Positions 34,002 to 44,846 of a stretch of DNA of 64,000 nucleotides are shown one piece after another. The notes beneath the pieces were generated by a model. It was not told where the DNA came from, did no database searches, and worked only from the letters and a program-made list of their open reading frames with translations. Positions within the stretch are counted from its first letter, which is position 1. The number at the start of each line of letters is the position of its first letter. The DNA comes from Thelonectria olida (taxonomy: Eukaryota; Ascomycota; Sordariomycetes; Hypocreales; Nectriaceae): positions 372,001 through 436,000 of the forward strand of contig JAGPYM010000026.1 of NCBI GenBank assembly GCA_020736575.1. Reading direction: 5' to 3'. The position numbers and the translations under genes were made by a program.

Positions 34002-35816
34002 TTATGGCAAGTTCTCTTCCTCCTGCTTGATGCGAGCGGCCTGCTCCTTCTGCTCTTTTTGTTGCTTTTGCTGCTCTTGCTTCTTTCGTTCCTCCTCCTT
34101 CTTCTTGGCCTCCTCTTGCTGCTTTTTCTTCTCTTCTTCCTTCTTCTTTCGCTCCTGTTCCTCCTTGATTTCGCGTTCCTCCTGTTCAGGACTCCACAAC
34201 ATCGGGTCTTCACAAATGTTCTCGCGGGCGAATGCGCGATATCGCTCGAGAATGTCTGTCCTATCCATGCCTCCGCGTTGGCTGCCGAAGCTGTAGTGGA
34301 CAGCGATTCCTCGACCATCGGCAACGGCATCTATTTGACATTAGCAGGAATTATCTGAGTTGAAGCCAAAAGAACTTACGTCGGCCAAGCTGGCGAGTCA
34401 TGGTACAGGAAAAATGATTCTCGTCGTCAGCCTCAATGGGCTTGGCAGCGTTGATGTCTTTGCCCATCATGGCGACAAACTGAATGCCCATGCGATCGTA
34501 CTGAAAGTCCCAGGTGCCAAACTTGTAGTGAAACAGTTCATCCTTTTCGAGGTTTTCGAGGAAGCTGAAGTGCTCTTGAGCGCCAATCTTCCACTGGGTC
34601 CAACCACGGCCGTAGGGGTGATACTCGGTGTTCTCGATGGGGGTGTGGTCGAGGATGTGGTGGCGCTTCTCGTGGCCGACGGGCAGCCAGCGGTGGACGC
34701 GGTCACCGTCCTCGGGCTCCCAGTCGTCGAGGTTGAATTCTTCCAAGTCGGGGCCCTCCCATTGAGGCAACTTGGAAGCTCGCCAGTCGATTTCAGTACC
34801 GGGGATGCGAGAGGTCTTGTTGAGCTCGGGAAGGTAGGGGTGGATGGCTTGCAGGTTCCAGTGCACCCAGCTGAGGAGGGGTTGGTTGACAACGTTGGCG
34901 GAGACGATGTAGTATTCGGGATGTTGCACTCTCTTTTGGATGATGGAGGGGATGACGCTGTCTTCCATAAAGACCTGAGGGGTGTGATTAGCATATTTAC
35001 AGACGACGGACGTTCTTGTACTTACAATATCGTCATCAATCTTGATGTACAGGACATCGTCCTTGATGCGTTCGTAGGAATTGCCAAATCCAGAGGAAAA
35101 CTGATTGTTGTCGCCCATCTCAATGTGCCACTTTTCGTAGTCGGGCTCGCTCTTCATCATGCGGTCGAGAAGCGCCAGATCCCTTGGTTCACTGGTGCGC
35201 TCGACAAAGATGACGCCATCGAGCATGCCTCCATTTTTCTTGAGGTTTCGCTGTGCAGGGGGGAGTTTTGGTTAGCTGGGCTTGTTTCAGATGGAATAAA
35301 ATAATGATAATAATTATGTGGTGGGCGATCGACAGGAGAGGGGACGCATTGACCGCAGACGGGACACACCTTGAGATAGCAGTCGAGGATGGAAACTGGT
35401 TGACGGCGGCCGTAGAACACGAGGCCCATGATCTTGTGGATGTTTTCGGGTCGCTTGTAGTTCCAGACGCTGGGGAGCAAATGGCCCTTTGAAGTCCAGA
35501 AGCGCGGCTTTGTCTTGCCATTGCCCGTGTCGTCGATGCTGTCGTTTGAGCCGTCTGAGTCGTCTGAGATAGTTGAGGGCACTGACGGTGCATCGCCAGT
35601 TTCCGTTGGGGCGGGCTTCTCCTCAACGACCACCGAGGTGTGGTGGTGGCTGTCGTCGGACGAGTCCTTGTGCGATGATGAGGATGATGTCGTCGACGAG
35701 AGCTGCTTGGTGATGGTCTCTTGCTGATTCCAGACCAAGAGGCCAAACAGCATGAGAAAGACGACCGAGGCAGCGACAATGTGCCGCCGCGAATACGACC
35801 GAATTATTAGAGCCAT
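34002..35816 (-). CDS. Type II membrane glycosyltransferase-like protein with DDD motif, 531 aa
   Basis: Four exons on the minus strand: 35816-35370, 35250-35026, 34974-34380 and 34330-34002, introns of 119, 51 and 49 nt. The N-terminus is a short cytosolic tail and one membrane anchor (about 12-31), followed by a Ser/Asp/His-rich stem. The presumed luminal domain begins near residue 115 (a GLVFYGRR strand) and contains YIKIDDDIVFMED (D221-D223), a DXD-type metal/nucleotide-sugar site interrupted by an intron in the gene. It ends in a highly charged Lys/Glu/Gln stretch of about 60 residues. I recognise it as a conserved fungal Golgi-type glycosyltransferase-like protein but cannot name the CAZy family or sugar. 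The start at 35816 is the one that puts the anchor at the N-terminus. Confidence 0.85.
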
Positions 35817-38030
35817 GGCGCACAAATAATGACTGAATGAATGACTGGAGTTTGTTGGTGTAAAGGGAGAGAATGAGAGAGAGGAAACCTTTACCTCTCC
35901 TCTGGTTCCTTCCTTTTGATCGGCGGCGTTGAAGTGGAGGAAGCAGGGAAGACAAAACGTGACTGCCTCCAACTGAATGCGCACGTTTCTTCGCGAGGCG
36001 CAGCGAAACACCAGCCAAAAATCGAGACGTGGAGATGGAGGGGGATAATAAATACAAGATGTATCTACAACGGCAATCGGAAAGAAGAAGAGCAGAGGAA
36101 AAAGGGGGCGACACAAAAAGACAAGCACCAACAGAACGGTTAGTCCTGGGGAACCGTCGTGGTAAAGGGGACAGCGGGAGAAGAGGCTCCGCTGTTTTGT
36201 TCAATGGTGCCATGTGTTAGATAGAGGCCAACAGTACGTAGGCCCGAACTTCTTGGTGGTGACAGACAAAAGAGAGATCGTATCGTTTCCATTCCAGCAG
36301 CCAAGCTTCGCAGGGGGGTCCGGCCATTCAACTCGTTCAGCTCCCCCGGAAAGCGAAATCCATTCAGAGTCGAGACTGGTTCGCTCGAGTAACAAAATCG
36401 GGTCTTCCGGAGAGAGGCATTCCATGCCTGATTCGGAGAAGTGGAGCGGGTCAAAGAACGAGACTATTTGATTTTGCACATGAAGTTATTGACAGGACAA
36501 GACAAGTTAAGGACGGACAGACACCCCTTTATCTCCCTTCCTCTTCTTCTTCTTCTTCTTCTTCACCGTCAGTCATCAGGTTAGACAGAAAGAAACATAA
36601 TGGAACAATGGAAAGACCCCCAAATCCCACCTTGCTCGGATCAAGGCACAAAAGCTTGACTTCGGATCTGTGCCGACCTGGGATGGTCAAGGATACCTAA
36701 AACGGAAGACGTAGGATTGGCCGCGTCGTATTTTCCGGACCAGGGGGCTGTCCATCGTATCGCCAACCGATGGTGGGAGGGATGCAGCCACAATTCCACG
36801 ACAGCAGCCATCACTCCCAAGAACGCTGAAGCCGCAAGCATGTATCTAGATACATGACTACTTCGTGCACATTCGACGCTGGTATCGCTTCGCACAGCTG
36901 GATGCAGTCATCAAGTCACCCCACAATATCCATTTGTTCGCGACACTCCACCAAATGCGACACAAGGCTGTTGGCTGATCCGATGCTCAATGGATGCTAT
37001 TCCCTGCAAGGGCAACGGCATATGTCCCCAATGGCCGCCAAATAACAGGTGAAGAGTGCGTCACTGCCAGACGTGATGGTTGGGTTGGCTCGCCATCTCA
37101 ACCATCTCGAGACATGTTCGAGCACAGCCCTCCAATCCCTCCAGCCATGCATGGGATATTGGCCTGGAGGAGACACTCCCGACAAAATGGCATGATGGCT
37201 GGTACTTGGGAACCAAATTCCTGACGACGGATGAGGCTCACGTTGCAAAGTGCGCATGCACCAGCACCAACACGAAGCGAACAGGGTCATGCATGGCCTT
37301 GAATCTTCGACGCGACCACGACAGGGGGGAGGAGATGACTTTGGCGCTAAACAACCGAGAATTCAAGGTCCACAAGGCTCGAGACATAAAAAGCCGTCTT
37401 GGTTTTTGGCTTGGCTTGGGGCCTGGTCCCTATTTTCGCGGGTTGCACAGGAACACACAGACATAAGGGACCATGACGAGATCGACGAGGCCGGAAGAGC
37501 TGAAAGATGCGAAAATAACATGTAGAGACATCGAAACATCTATCCTCCCATCTCACACCTTCGGGGCAGAAACCCAATCCACGAACCAGCCTCGGAGGAC
37601 GGACTCTGCGTATTTCTCCGACGGCCCGCAACTTCAACCTGATCAAGATGACAAACGCCACCTGCAAACCATCGTCGTCCCGCTTCCGCTTCCGTATAGC
37701 CTCAAGTTCGAGTTGGTCAAGTTGTTTTGGGGTGGGGATCCCACAAGGCACAAAGCAAATTGTCAGTCAATCAAGATTGAATCCAAACAAATCCCATGCA
37801 ATTAATGCTCCATACTATAGCCCGTCGACCCCCTCCAATTATTGAGCATCCTCCTCATGGCCATGTCTTCCTTTATACCTAAAACACAAAGCAAAACAAA
37901 AGAAACAAATGCAAATACAAATGTAGTGATTGCCCCCCTTCCTGTACCGCACACCGTATGTAATTCCCCCTTTAGAATATAGCCGTCTTCCCAATATTAG
38001 CACATACTCTGCTGCTCCTTACTCAACCTG
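35817..38030. other. 2.2-kb intergenic region
   Basis: Promoter and leader of the glycosyltransferase-like gene on one side and the 3' UTR of the repeat-protein gene on the other. I see no supported gene between them. Confidence 0.5.
36543..36563. repeat. (CTT)7 microsatellite
   Basis: Seven CTT units in the intergenic region upstream of the glycosyltransferase-like gene. Confidence 0.85.
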
Positions 38031-40247
38031 TCAGATCGACACGGGCGCACGGGGCTGTCGAGCAAAAGACCGGCGACCCCGGAGCTTTCGGCCGCCCGTC
38101 TCCGCCTCCTCGGTCGCCGAAGCCGAAGCCGTGGTTGTGGGGCTCACGGTCATGACCACCGTGTTGTACACGGTCGAAGTACTCATCGAAGTAGTTACGG
38201 GCGGGCAGCTCGTCGTGGTAGCAGTCGCGGCAGTGTCGGGGCTCTGAGTGACTGTCTCGCTGCTGGTGTCATCGTTGCTGTTGTTGTTCGAGTTGTTATT
38301 ACTCGAGTTGTTGGTATTGTTTGAATTGTTGTTATTGTTCGAATTGTTGTTGTTCGAATTGTTCTTGTTGCCCGAGTTGTCGTTCGAATTGTTGTTTGAG
38401 TTGGAATTGCTGTTCGAGTTATTGCTGGTGGAGTCCGACTTGATGTCGAAGTCTGAATCTTCGTTGGAGTTCGAGTTGCTGTTGCTGTTGCTGTTGGAGT
38501 TTTTGTTCGAGTTTTTGTTCGAGGTGTTGTTCGAGTTGTTGTTCGAGTTGTTGTTCGAGTTGTTGTTCGAGTTGTTGTTCGAGTTGTTGTTCGAGTTGTT
38601 GTTCGAGTTGTTGTTCGAGTTGTTGTTCGAGTTGTTGTTCGAGTTGTTGTTCGAGTTGTTGTTCGAGTTGTTGTTCGAGTTGTTGTTCGAGTTGTTGTTC
38701 GAGTTGTTGTTCGAGTTGTTGTTCGAGTTGTTGTTCGAGTTGTTGTTCGAGTTGTTGTTCGAGTTGTTGTTCGAGTTGTTGTCCGAGTTGTTCGAATTGT
38801 TGCTGGTGGAGTCTGACTTGATGTTGAAGTCCGAATTGCTGTTAGAGTTTGAGTTGCTATTGCTATTCGAATTGCTGCTCGAGTTCGAGTTCGAGTTGCT
38901 ATCATTGTTGCCGTTGCTGTTCGAATTCGAGTTTGAGTGGCTGTTCGAGTTGCTGTTGCTGGAGCTACTATTGCTGGAGCTGCTATTGCTGGAGCTGCTA
39001 TTGCTGGAACTGCTGCTGCTGCTTGAGTTTGAGTTGCTGTTCGAGTTACTGTTGGAGTTGCTGTTGCTATCACAGGGGAGACCGCTGCCTTGCTTCTTGC
39101 ACGTCGCCTGCCACGTCACAGTGTTGATGACAATGATTTCCACCTCGACGTAGCCCGCGGAGTACAATACAGTCTGAGTGACTGTCTGGTACGTATCAAC
39201 ATGCTGGGTGATGGCCTGAGGAGCCTCGGTAACAGTGACTGTGCGAGCCTCTTCGTACACCACGGTTGACAGCTCGCCGTTGTGGCCGGTGACGGTCTTG
39301 GTGACTGTCTCGGGCGTGACGATGACGGTGTAGCACAGGTCGCCTACTGTAATCGTCCTGGTTGAAGAGCCTTCGTTGCTGCTGCCAATGGTGACAATCT
39401 CAGTTTCGCCGTGGTTTCCAATGGTGACAGTCTTGACGACCTGCTTGATGTTGTTTCCGATGGTGAGCGTCTTGACTTCCTCCTCGTTGCCACCAACTGT
39501 GATAGTCTTGACCGTGTTGGAGCCATCGCCGTTGGTGATTGTCACTGTCTTGACGACATCGGTGTGCTGTGGGTTTCCAGCGGTGATGGTCTTGACTTGC
39601 TCGTCACCACTACCGATGGTGATAGTCTTGACAATGTAGTCTGGGTTCTCAGCAATGACGTTGGTAAATTGCTCTTTGTCTGCGTCGATCGTCACAGTCT
39701 TGGTTGTGTCGAAATGATCCTGGTGCCCAATTGTCACCGTCTTGACCATGTCAGATCCCTCCGAGTTGTAAATAGTCACCGTCTTGACTTGATAGTGTTT
39801 ACCGCCAATCGTGACTGTGACAACTCTCATAAGAGACTTGTCTTCCTTCCCAATCGTGACTGTCTTGATGTTGTTGCTATCGGACTCAGCATGTTCACGA
39901 GTAATAGTCACCGTCTTGTCGCCCCTGTTGGCAGGGACGGTGGTGACTTGCTCAGTGGCAATGCGCTGCGCAGTCTGCGTGATGTAAACAGTGTGCGCAG
40001 GTAGAGTGACAGTGCAGTTAACCGTGACAGTTTTCTGAGATGCCTCCTCATGAGGCGAAGTGACAGTGACAGTATGTCCTGTGCCGGCAGGCTCAATGAC
40101 CGTCACCGTTTTAACACTGTGCCCTTGCGCACCGGGCGCGGGACAGGGGCAGCACTCTTGGGTAGAGCCTCGAGAGTGAAGCCATTCAAATTGAGCCTGG
40201 GCGAAAGGCGAAAGGGCCAGGACGGCCCAGGGAGTGAATCGAAGCAT
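38031..40247 (-). CDS. Secreted KTVTI-repeat and Asn/Ser-rich repeat protein, 738 aa
   Basis: No known family recognised. The start at 40247 is chosen because it begins a signal peptide (LRFTPWAVLALSPFAQA); a longer frame upstream is leader. After an ECCPCP segment, roughly residues 45-350 contain about 16 copies of a short motif of type VKTVTIG, spaced 10-22 residues apart, often with a polar turn containing G, N or D. This should form beta-strands, perhaps a solenoid or amyloid-like stack. From about 395 the chain is almost only Asn and Ser: NS dipeptides, then a perfect NNNS tetrapeptide array flanked by two near-identical DF-N/D-IKSDSTSNNSN blocks. The C-terminus is Thr/Ser-rich and ends in basic residues without a GPI-anchor signal. 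A secreted wall or matrix protein is the likeliest role. Confidence 0.8.
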   Translation of the reverse strand: MLRFTPWAVLALSPFAQAQFEWLHSRGSTQECCPCPAPGAQGHSVKTVTVIEPAGTGHTVTVTSPHEEASQKTVTVNCTVTLPAHTVYITQTAQRIATEQVTTVPANRGDKTVTITREHAESDSNNIKTVTIGKEDKSLMRVVTVTIGGKHYQVKTVTIYNSEGSDMVKTVTIGHQDHFDTTKTVTIDADKEQFTNVIAENPDYIVKTITIGSGDEQVKTITAGNPQHTDVVKTVTITNGDGSNTVKTITVGGNEEEVKTLTIGNNIKQVVKTVTIGNHGETEIVTIGSSNEGSSTRTITVGDLCYTVIVTPETVTKTVTGHNGELSTVVYEEARTVTVTEAPQAITQHVDTYQTVTQTVLYSAGYVEVEIIVINTVTWQATCKKQGSGLPCDSNSNSNSNSNSNSNSSSSSSSSNSSSSNSSSSNSSSSNSNSNSHSNSNSNSNGNNDSNSNSNSSSNSNSNSNSNSNSNSDFNIKSDSTSNNSNNSDNNSNNNSNNNSNNNSNNNSNNNSNNNSNNNSNNNSNNNSNNNSNNNSNNNSNNNSNNNSNNNSNNNSNNNSNNNSNNNSNNNSNNTSNKNSNKNSNSNSNSNSNSNEDSDFDIKSDSTSNNSNSNSNSNNNSNDNSGNKNNSNNNNSNNNNNSNNTNNSSNNNSNNNSNDDTSSETVTQSPDTAATATTTSCPPVTTSMSTSTVYNTVVMTVSPTTTASASATEEAETGGRKLRGRRSFARQPRAPVSI
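38533..38772 (-). repeat. 12-bp coding minisatellite, 20 perfect units
   Basis: The 12-bp unit gagttgttgttc repeats 20 times without a change, with one variant unit at each end (38521 and 38773). In the minus-strand gene it encodes NNNS repeats. The unit length is a multiple of three, so gains and losses keep the frame. Confidence 0.95.
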
Positions 40248-41433
40248 AGTTGGGGCTGGGAGAGGCCGATCAACTCGGACAAAGGGGAAAAATGGTAACA
40301 GTGCGGGAAGAACGACACAAAAAGTGTGATACAACTCGCGAAGAAAAGAGGATGTTTCTAAGGTGGATAATGAAGAGTAAAAAGGCTTAGAGGGTGAAAA
40401 GAAGAAAGAGGTGTTGGTGAAAGAAAAGGTAGAATGGGTTGAGTGAGAAGAGAAGCTGATGATGAGAATGAAGAAAGCCATTGAGAGGACAAGACGACAT
40501 CCTTATACTCGTCCATTTTGTGACTTGAGTCTTTGACTTTGATTCTCGGGTTGATTTCAAAGAGGGCTGAGAAAAGGGACTAGCAAAGGGACGTTTCTCT
40601 CCAGAGTGAAGCTATTGAGATGGGATATTGATCGTTGTGGAGGGAAATGGGGACGAGGGAGTACGAACAGACGGGCATAGTGGATCAACTGAAGAATGAA
40701 TTGGCAATACAACGGAGGTCAGTAGAGATTCCCTTGTTACGTGTGGGCCAGGGCTAGAGTGAACATCAATTCTAGGGTTGTGTGGTATATTGAGAGACAA
40801 GAGGGGAGAGGGATGGCGGCCCAGAGACAGGGAGAAGTATTGCAGGGTTCAAAGAGTACAGCAACGGGTATGTCGGTGGAGTACATGTTCATCGACAATG
40901 ACAGGCTCATTTAATTGCTTCTCCCTTTCAAGGGCAGTGTCTCCGGATGAGAGGAGAGACATGTTAGCAAGAGCAAAACCATCAAGAAGGGAGGCTGCTG
41001 CCACTATGCCAACGTTTCCGAGATCAATTCTTGACAGATACAACCGTAATGCTCTTCTACGATCGTCCTACACCTCGTCCGACGTTGGACCTTGCATCTT
41101 CACCATGATTGGATTTGGTGTTGTTGTGCGCGTCTGCCGTCTCCCCCCAAGTCCCAGCAGTACGGTAACGGAGCTGCGGGCCGGTGTTTTCCCGATATGC
41201 GCGCCTCGACCACCACGTCCACCCCACGCAACGCAGGAGGGACCCACTTCAGCCAGCGTAATCTTGAAGCTTCACGACATTCGAACGAGGCTGAAGTCGG
41301 ACACAACGAGCCATAATCGAGCGCCCCGTCAGGAATGACATCGAGCGACAGATCCTCCCGCACCGCGAGTCCCTCATCATAGCCATACACCCCCGACTGC
41401 TATGCACCAAAAGCCCACGCTTCAAGCCTAATC
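40248..41433. other. Divergent intergenic region, repeat protein/LAMTOR1-like
   Basis: About 1.2 kb holding both promoters. The open frame at 40778-41338 has no domain and I do not support it. Confidence 0.5.
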
Positions 41434-42072
41434 ATGGGAGCCTGCGCATCATGCTTGGGCCGGCGCGACAGCGACGCTTACGACGAAGTACGATATCCCT
41501 TACACGCAGACATTGAAAAGGCCGCGGCCGACGAGCTAACCCCCCGTCGCTAGGATGAGGAGAGCCGACTGTTGTACAACGATGCCGACGGTATGCAATA
41601 CGGCAGCTTCGGCGACCAGGGCTTGACGGAAAACGACACCCTCGAGGCTCAGCGCGAGAACGAAGCCCTCCAGCGAGTCGTTGCCAAGACATCAAAGTAC
41701 GTAGGACGGATATAAGTGTGTTAGGAAGCAGGAGCTGACAGAATGTGTCTCAGCAACATGGTGGACATCTTCGAGATTGCCCGTCAAGAAACCACAACCC
41801 GGGGGGCCACGACACCTTTCGCATATGCCGGCCAAGGCGCGCGCCTAGCCCGATACCAGCACCTCGTCTCGAAACTGAACACTCAGGGCGACGGCACGAG
41901 TCCCGCCAGCGCTACCGGGCCCGGAGGCGTCAAGGTCGACTGGCTGCCCGAGGAGGAGACGATCGAGATGCAGAAGAACGGCAACAACGGGCCGGCGAGC
42001 ATCAAGACGATCGACACAGACGACGGACCCCTCGTGGGCACGTTTGCGGACGCTGCAGCGGCGATGCAGTAA
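41434..42072 (+). CDS. LAMTOR1/MEH1-like Ragulator (EGO complex) subunit, 171 aa
   Basis: Exons 41434-41487, 41554-41696 and 41754-42072, introns of 66 nt (CTAAC branch point) and 57 nt. The first exon encodes only 18 residues, MGACASCLGRRDSDAYDE: Gly2 fits N-myristoylation and Cys4/Cys7 palmitoylation, which anchor this family to the vacuolar/late endosomal membrane. The next exon gives DEESRLLYNDADGMQYGSFG, the acidic RLLY...YG segment of LAMTOR1-like proteins, then a helix (AQRENEALQRVVAKTSNNMVDIFEIA) that wraps the roadblock-domain partners. A Gly/Thr-rich C-terminus ends in a short conserved helix, VGTFADAAAAM. The complex recruits Rag GTPases (Gtr1/Gtr2) and so couples amino-acid status to TORC1. 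The tiny first exon makes this easy to mis-annotate. Confidence 0.88.
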
Positions 42073-43326
42073 AGACTATGATGACCATAATGCTTCTCCA
42101 TACACATATTACAGGGTTCGATCAGAACAGGCCTCCCTCACCAAGACAGGCGGGTTTAAGGAACAGGGGAAAAGAAGAAAGAGGAAAGGGATACAGGCAG
42201 CTGCTAATGGAGGCGACGTAGGACCGGAGTCCACGGTGGGCTCTTGAACATTTTGATGTTGGCTGTCTACTTTCCTTTCTCGCTCATGTTTTTTGTCTGC
42301 CTGGGAGGACGAGATGCCATCTGTCCTGATGCACGGGGGATTACTCACTGGATGGGATGACGCCGACGAACTTGACGCACCTAATATGAAGAAACAACAA
42401 CACCACCAACACATACACATACACCACGGACACACCACAAACCACCAACCGACGATATCACAGATGATAGCCACACTAGCTGATCAACGACCTTCTCCAC
42501 CGAATGGTCCGGTAAGTGGGCGGTGCACCCTCTCCATCCCAGACTAGGGTTCTTTTCATTTCTTTTTCCATGTTTTTTTTTCCTTCTTTTTTTCTTCTTG
42601 TCTTTTGATTAGGGACAGGGAAGACAGCGTGGGCGAAACTTGTACCAAAAAAAAGAAAACCAATTATCACACACACCCAATCGAATTTCACACAATTTTT
42701 TATTTATTTACCTCTTGTCCTCGATGAGGTTTGCTAGGTTTCCTCCAACGCAACGCAGCTCTCCATGACGGCGTAACGCTACTGCACCGGACAAGGACCT
42801 TACATGGCTCTATGCCCGAAGGAGAAGCAAGAGGGAAGAACCCACCCTGGATGGTTTCTGACCCCGGTTGCCCAGCCTCGTCTGCAGCTCTCGGGTGCTT
42901 TGTTTTGTTACAGTGAGGGTTTCCGTCATGCCCGGCTCTCCCAAGAGAGAGTTGATGAAGAGGACTTTCACTAGGTCCTCAGCAAGAATGCCAACAAACA
43001 CACACGCACACACGCACACACGGACGCCTTTGTTCAAACCATCTTCAGTTCGTCAAAAACCCGGCCACCCATTAAGCATCAGACACGTGCGCATACTCGC
43101 CTCTCGCCTCGCAGCGGTGGTGGGGGACTTGGGGGGGAAGGAGGACGCTAAGCCAAGCTCCCAGCCAATTCCAATTCTCAATTCACCCTTCAGGCTTCCC
43201 CCCTTCTTAGCTTTGCCGTGGTTTTAGATTCAATTTTCTCCGGCTTCGGCTCGCACCGTTGAGATGGCGGGCTTGCATGGATCCGGGTTACGTACCGTGC
43301 CGCCCTTGCCCGAGCTGCTGGGCTCA

Positions 43327-43375
43327 CTGGCTGGCTGGCTGGCTGGCTGGTCAAGAATGTGTGTGTGTGTGTGTT
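43327..43375. repeat. Compound (CTGG)n-(GT)n microsatellite
   Basis: About six tandem CTGG units are followed after a short spacer by eight or nine GT units. Confidence 0.85.
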
Positions 43376-44817
43376 TGCTGGCTTGACCGTTTTATGGTGG
43401 CCATGCTCATGCTGCTCATACTGACATGTCATGCTTTGTGGAGGGGAGGGGGATGCACATACTGTACATACGTGCGTATAATTCCCGTATACCAATGATT
43501 CCTCATACCAAGACCAAGACGTCGGAACATACATTACATATGTACGAAGCAGCAACACACACATCCAGCAAATAGCTGTGACTTCCACCAGCCCGCACAA
43601 GCAGACACCAACACCCTGGCACTGGGCAGCCAAGATGCGAGCCACCGATCCAACACCCACTTTAACCCAAGCCTTCGGGATCAATATCCTGGAGGCTGGA
43701 TCATTTCCCCCCCTCTTTCTTTCCCCTCCCCAAATCTCTCCTCTCCCCGTCTCCATCTCGAAATCTCCATTTTGTCCATGGCTGGGGGGGGGGGACCGCC
43801 ACCACCACCGGACGGGAATGGGCGGAGGTGTGTGAGAATTTGATCGAGAAGGGTGCGAGTGTGCGAGAGAGAGGCCAGTGTGTGTGTGTGTGTTTTGCTT
43901 TTCGGCCGGACGCCGAGTTGCAGACTTGCAGTTTGGTTGTCCCGTTGGGCTGGGTTCGGGAGGAGGTTGGTTGGCTACCTCACGGATCTATTGAGCAGTT
44001 TGCTGTAGCTTGTCATGAACTGCCATGTCCCTTTTTCTTCTCATATCGTCCTCCATCAATTAATTCAGTCACCCTTGGAACCGTTTTGTGTCCACCAAAG
44101 CTCACCCCCGATCGCTCAGCATAAAGACACCCAGGTCCTTCATTTATCTCAACAACCCTGCCCAACCACCCTTCCTACAGGGGGGATAGCCAGCACTGAC
44201 AGATATCTTACCGCCCACCAGATTCATCACGGCTCCCTCCTCGAAGGGCCGGTCCGTCAGCGTGCCTCTCGGGCACTAGAGGGCGGTCGGTTGTCCCAAC
44301 TGAACAGGGGGGGCAGCATGCCGGGGTCTCTCGGCCAAGGTTGTGTTTTTTTTTGCAGGTGAAAGCCTGAAAGGCCACAGGAGTCGGGCAGCACACCAAA
44401 AACAAAACGAATATACTTCGTCCTCTTCAGGACTCTTGTGCCTATCATTCGTCGGCACTATCCCTCGTCGTCGGTGTTAGCCTCCATCTATCTCTGTCTT
44501 ACCCATCAACGCATACTATCCTCGCAGCCACTTCTTCCCTGCAGCTTCCTCGTCCTCCTTCTACGCTTGTTACCATTCCCTCGGGTCTGTCCCTCTCCAT
44601 TGCAACCCGTTTGAACTCGTTCTTGGCCCGTCTATCCCCTTTCACCACGCAGGGCCCCCCGTTGGAGAAACAAACCCGATCGAAGAGGCCAAGTTCAGGA
44701 CGCAGGACGCAGGACGCAGGACGGTGCACTGCAGCCATGCAGCAAGCAGCAAGAGCCCAGTCCCATGGATAATGGGTCACCGCCCAAGCAGGACACCCAT
44801 TGCCTGCGCCCGGGGGG

Positions 44818-44846
44818 CGTGTGTGTGTGTGTGTGCGTGTGTGTGC
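44818..44846. repeat. (GT)n microsatellite
   Basis: GT run with a single C interruption, in non-coding sequence. Confidence 0.85.

Noticed and set aside
33649..34296. Plus-strand frames rich in Cys/Ser/Phe or Leu
   Set aside because: They are the reverse reading of the Lys/Glu-rich tail of the minus-strand glycosyltransferase-like gene.
38533..38772. Regular repeats that could suggest a CRISPR array
   Set aside because: Tandem 12-bp units with no spacers, inside a fungal coding region.
38248..39153. Plus-strand 301-codon frame rich in Phe/Leu/Glu, and a Thr/Arg-rich minus-strand alternative frame
   Set aside because: Both are alternative readings of the 12-bp minisatellite inside the Asn/Ser-rich gene; the minus-strand frame from 40247 has a signal peptide and non-repeat sequence on both sides.
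43190..43756. 188-codon minus-strand frame
   Set aside because: Spans microsatellites that translate to Thr/His runs; no domain or conserved-looking core.
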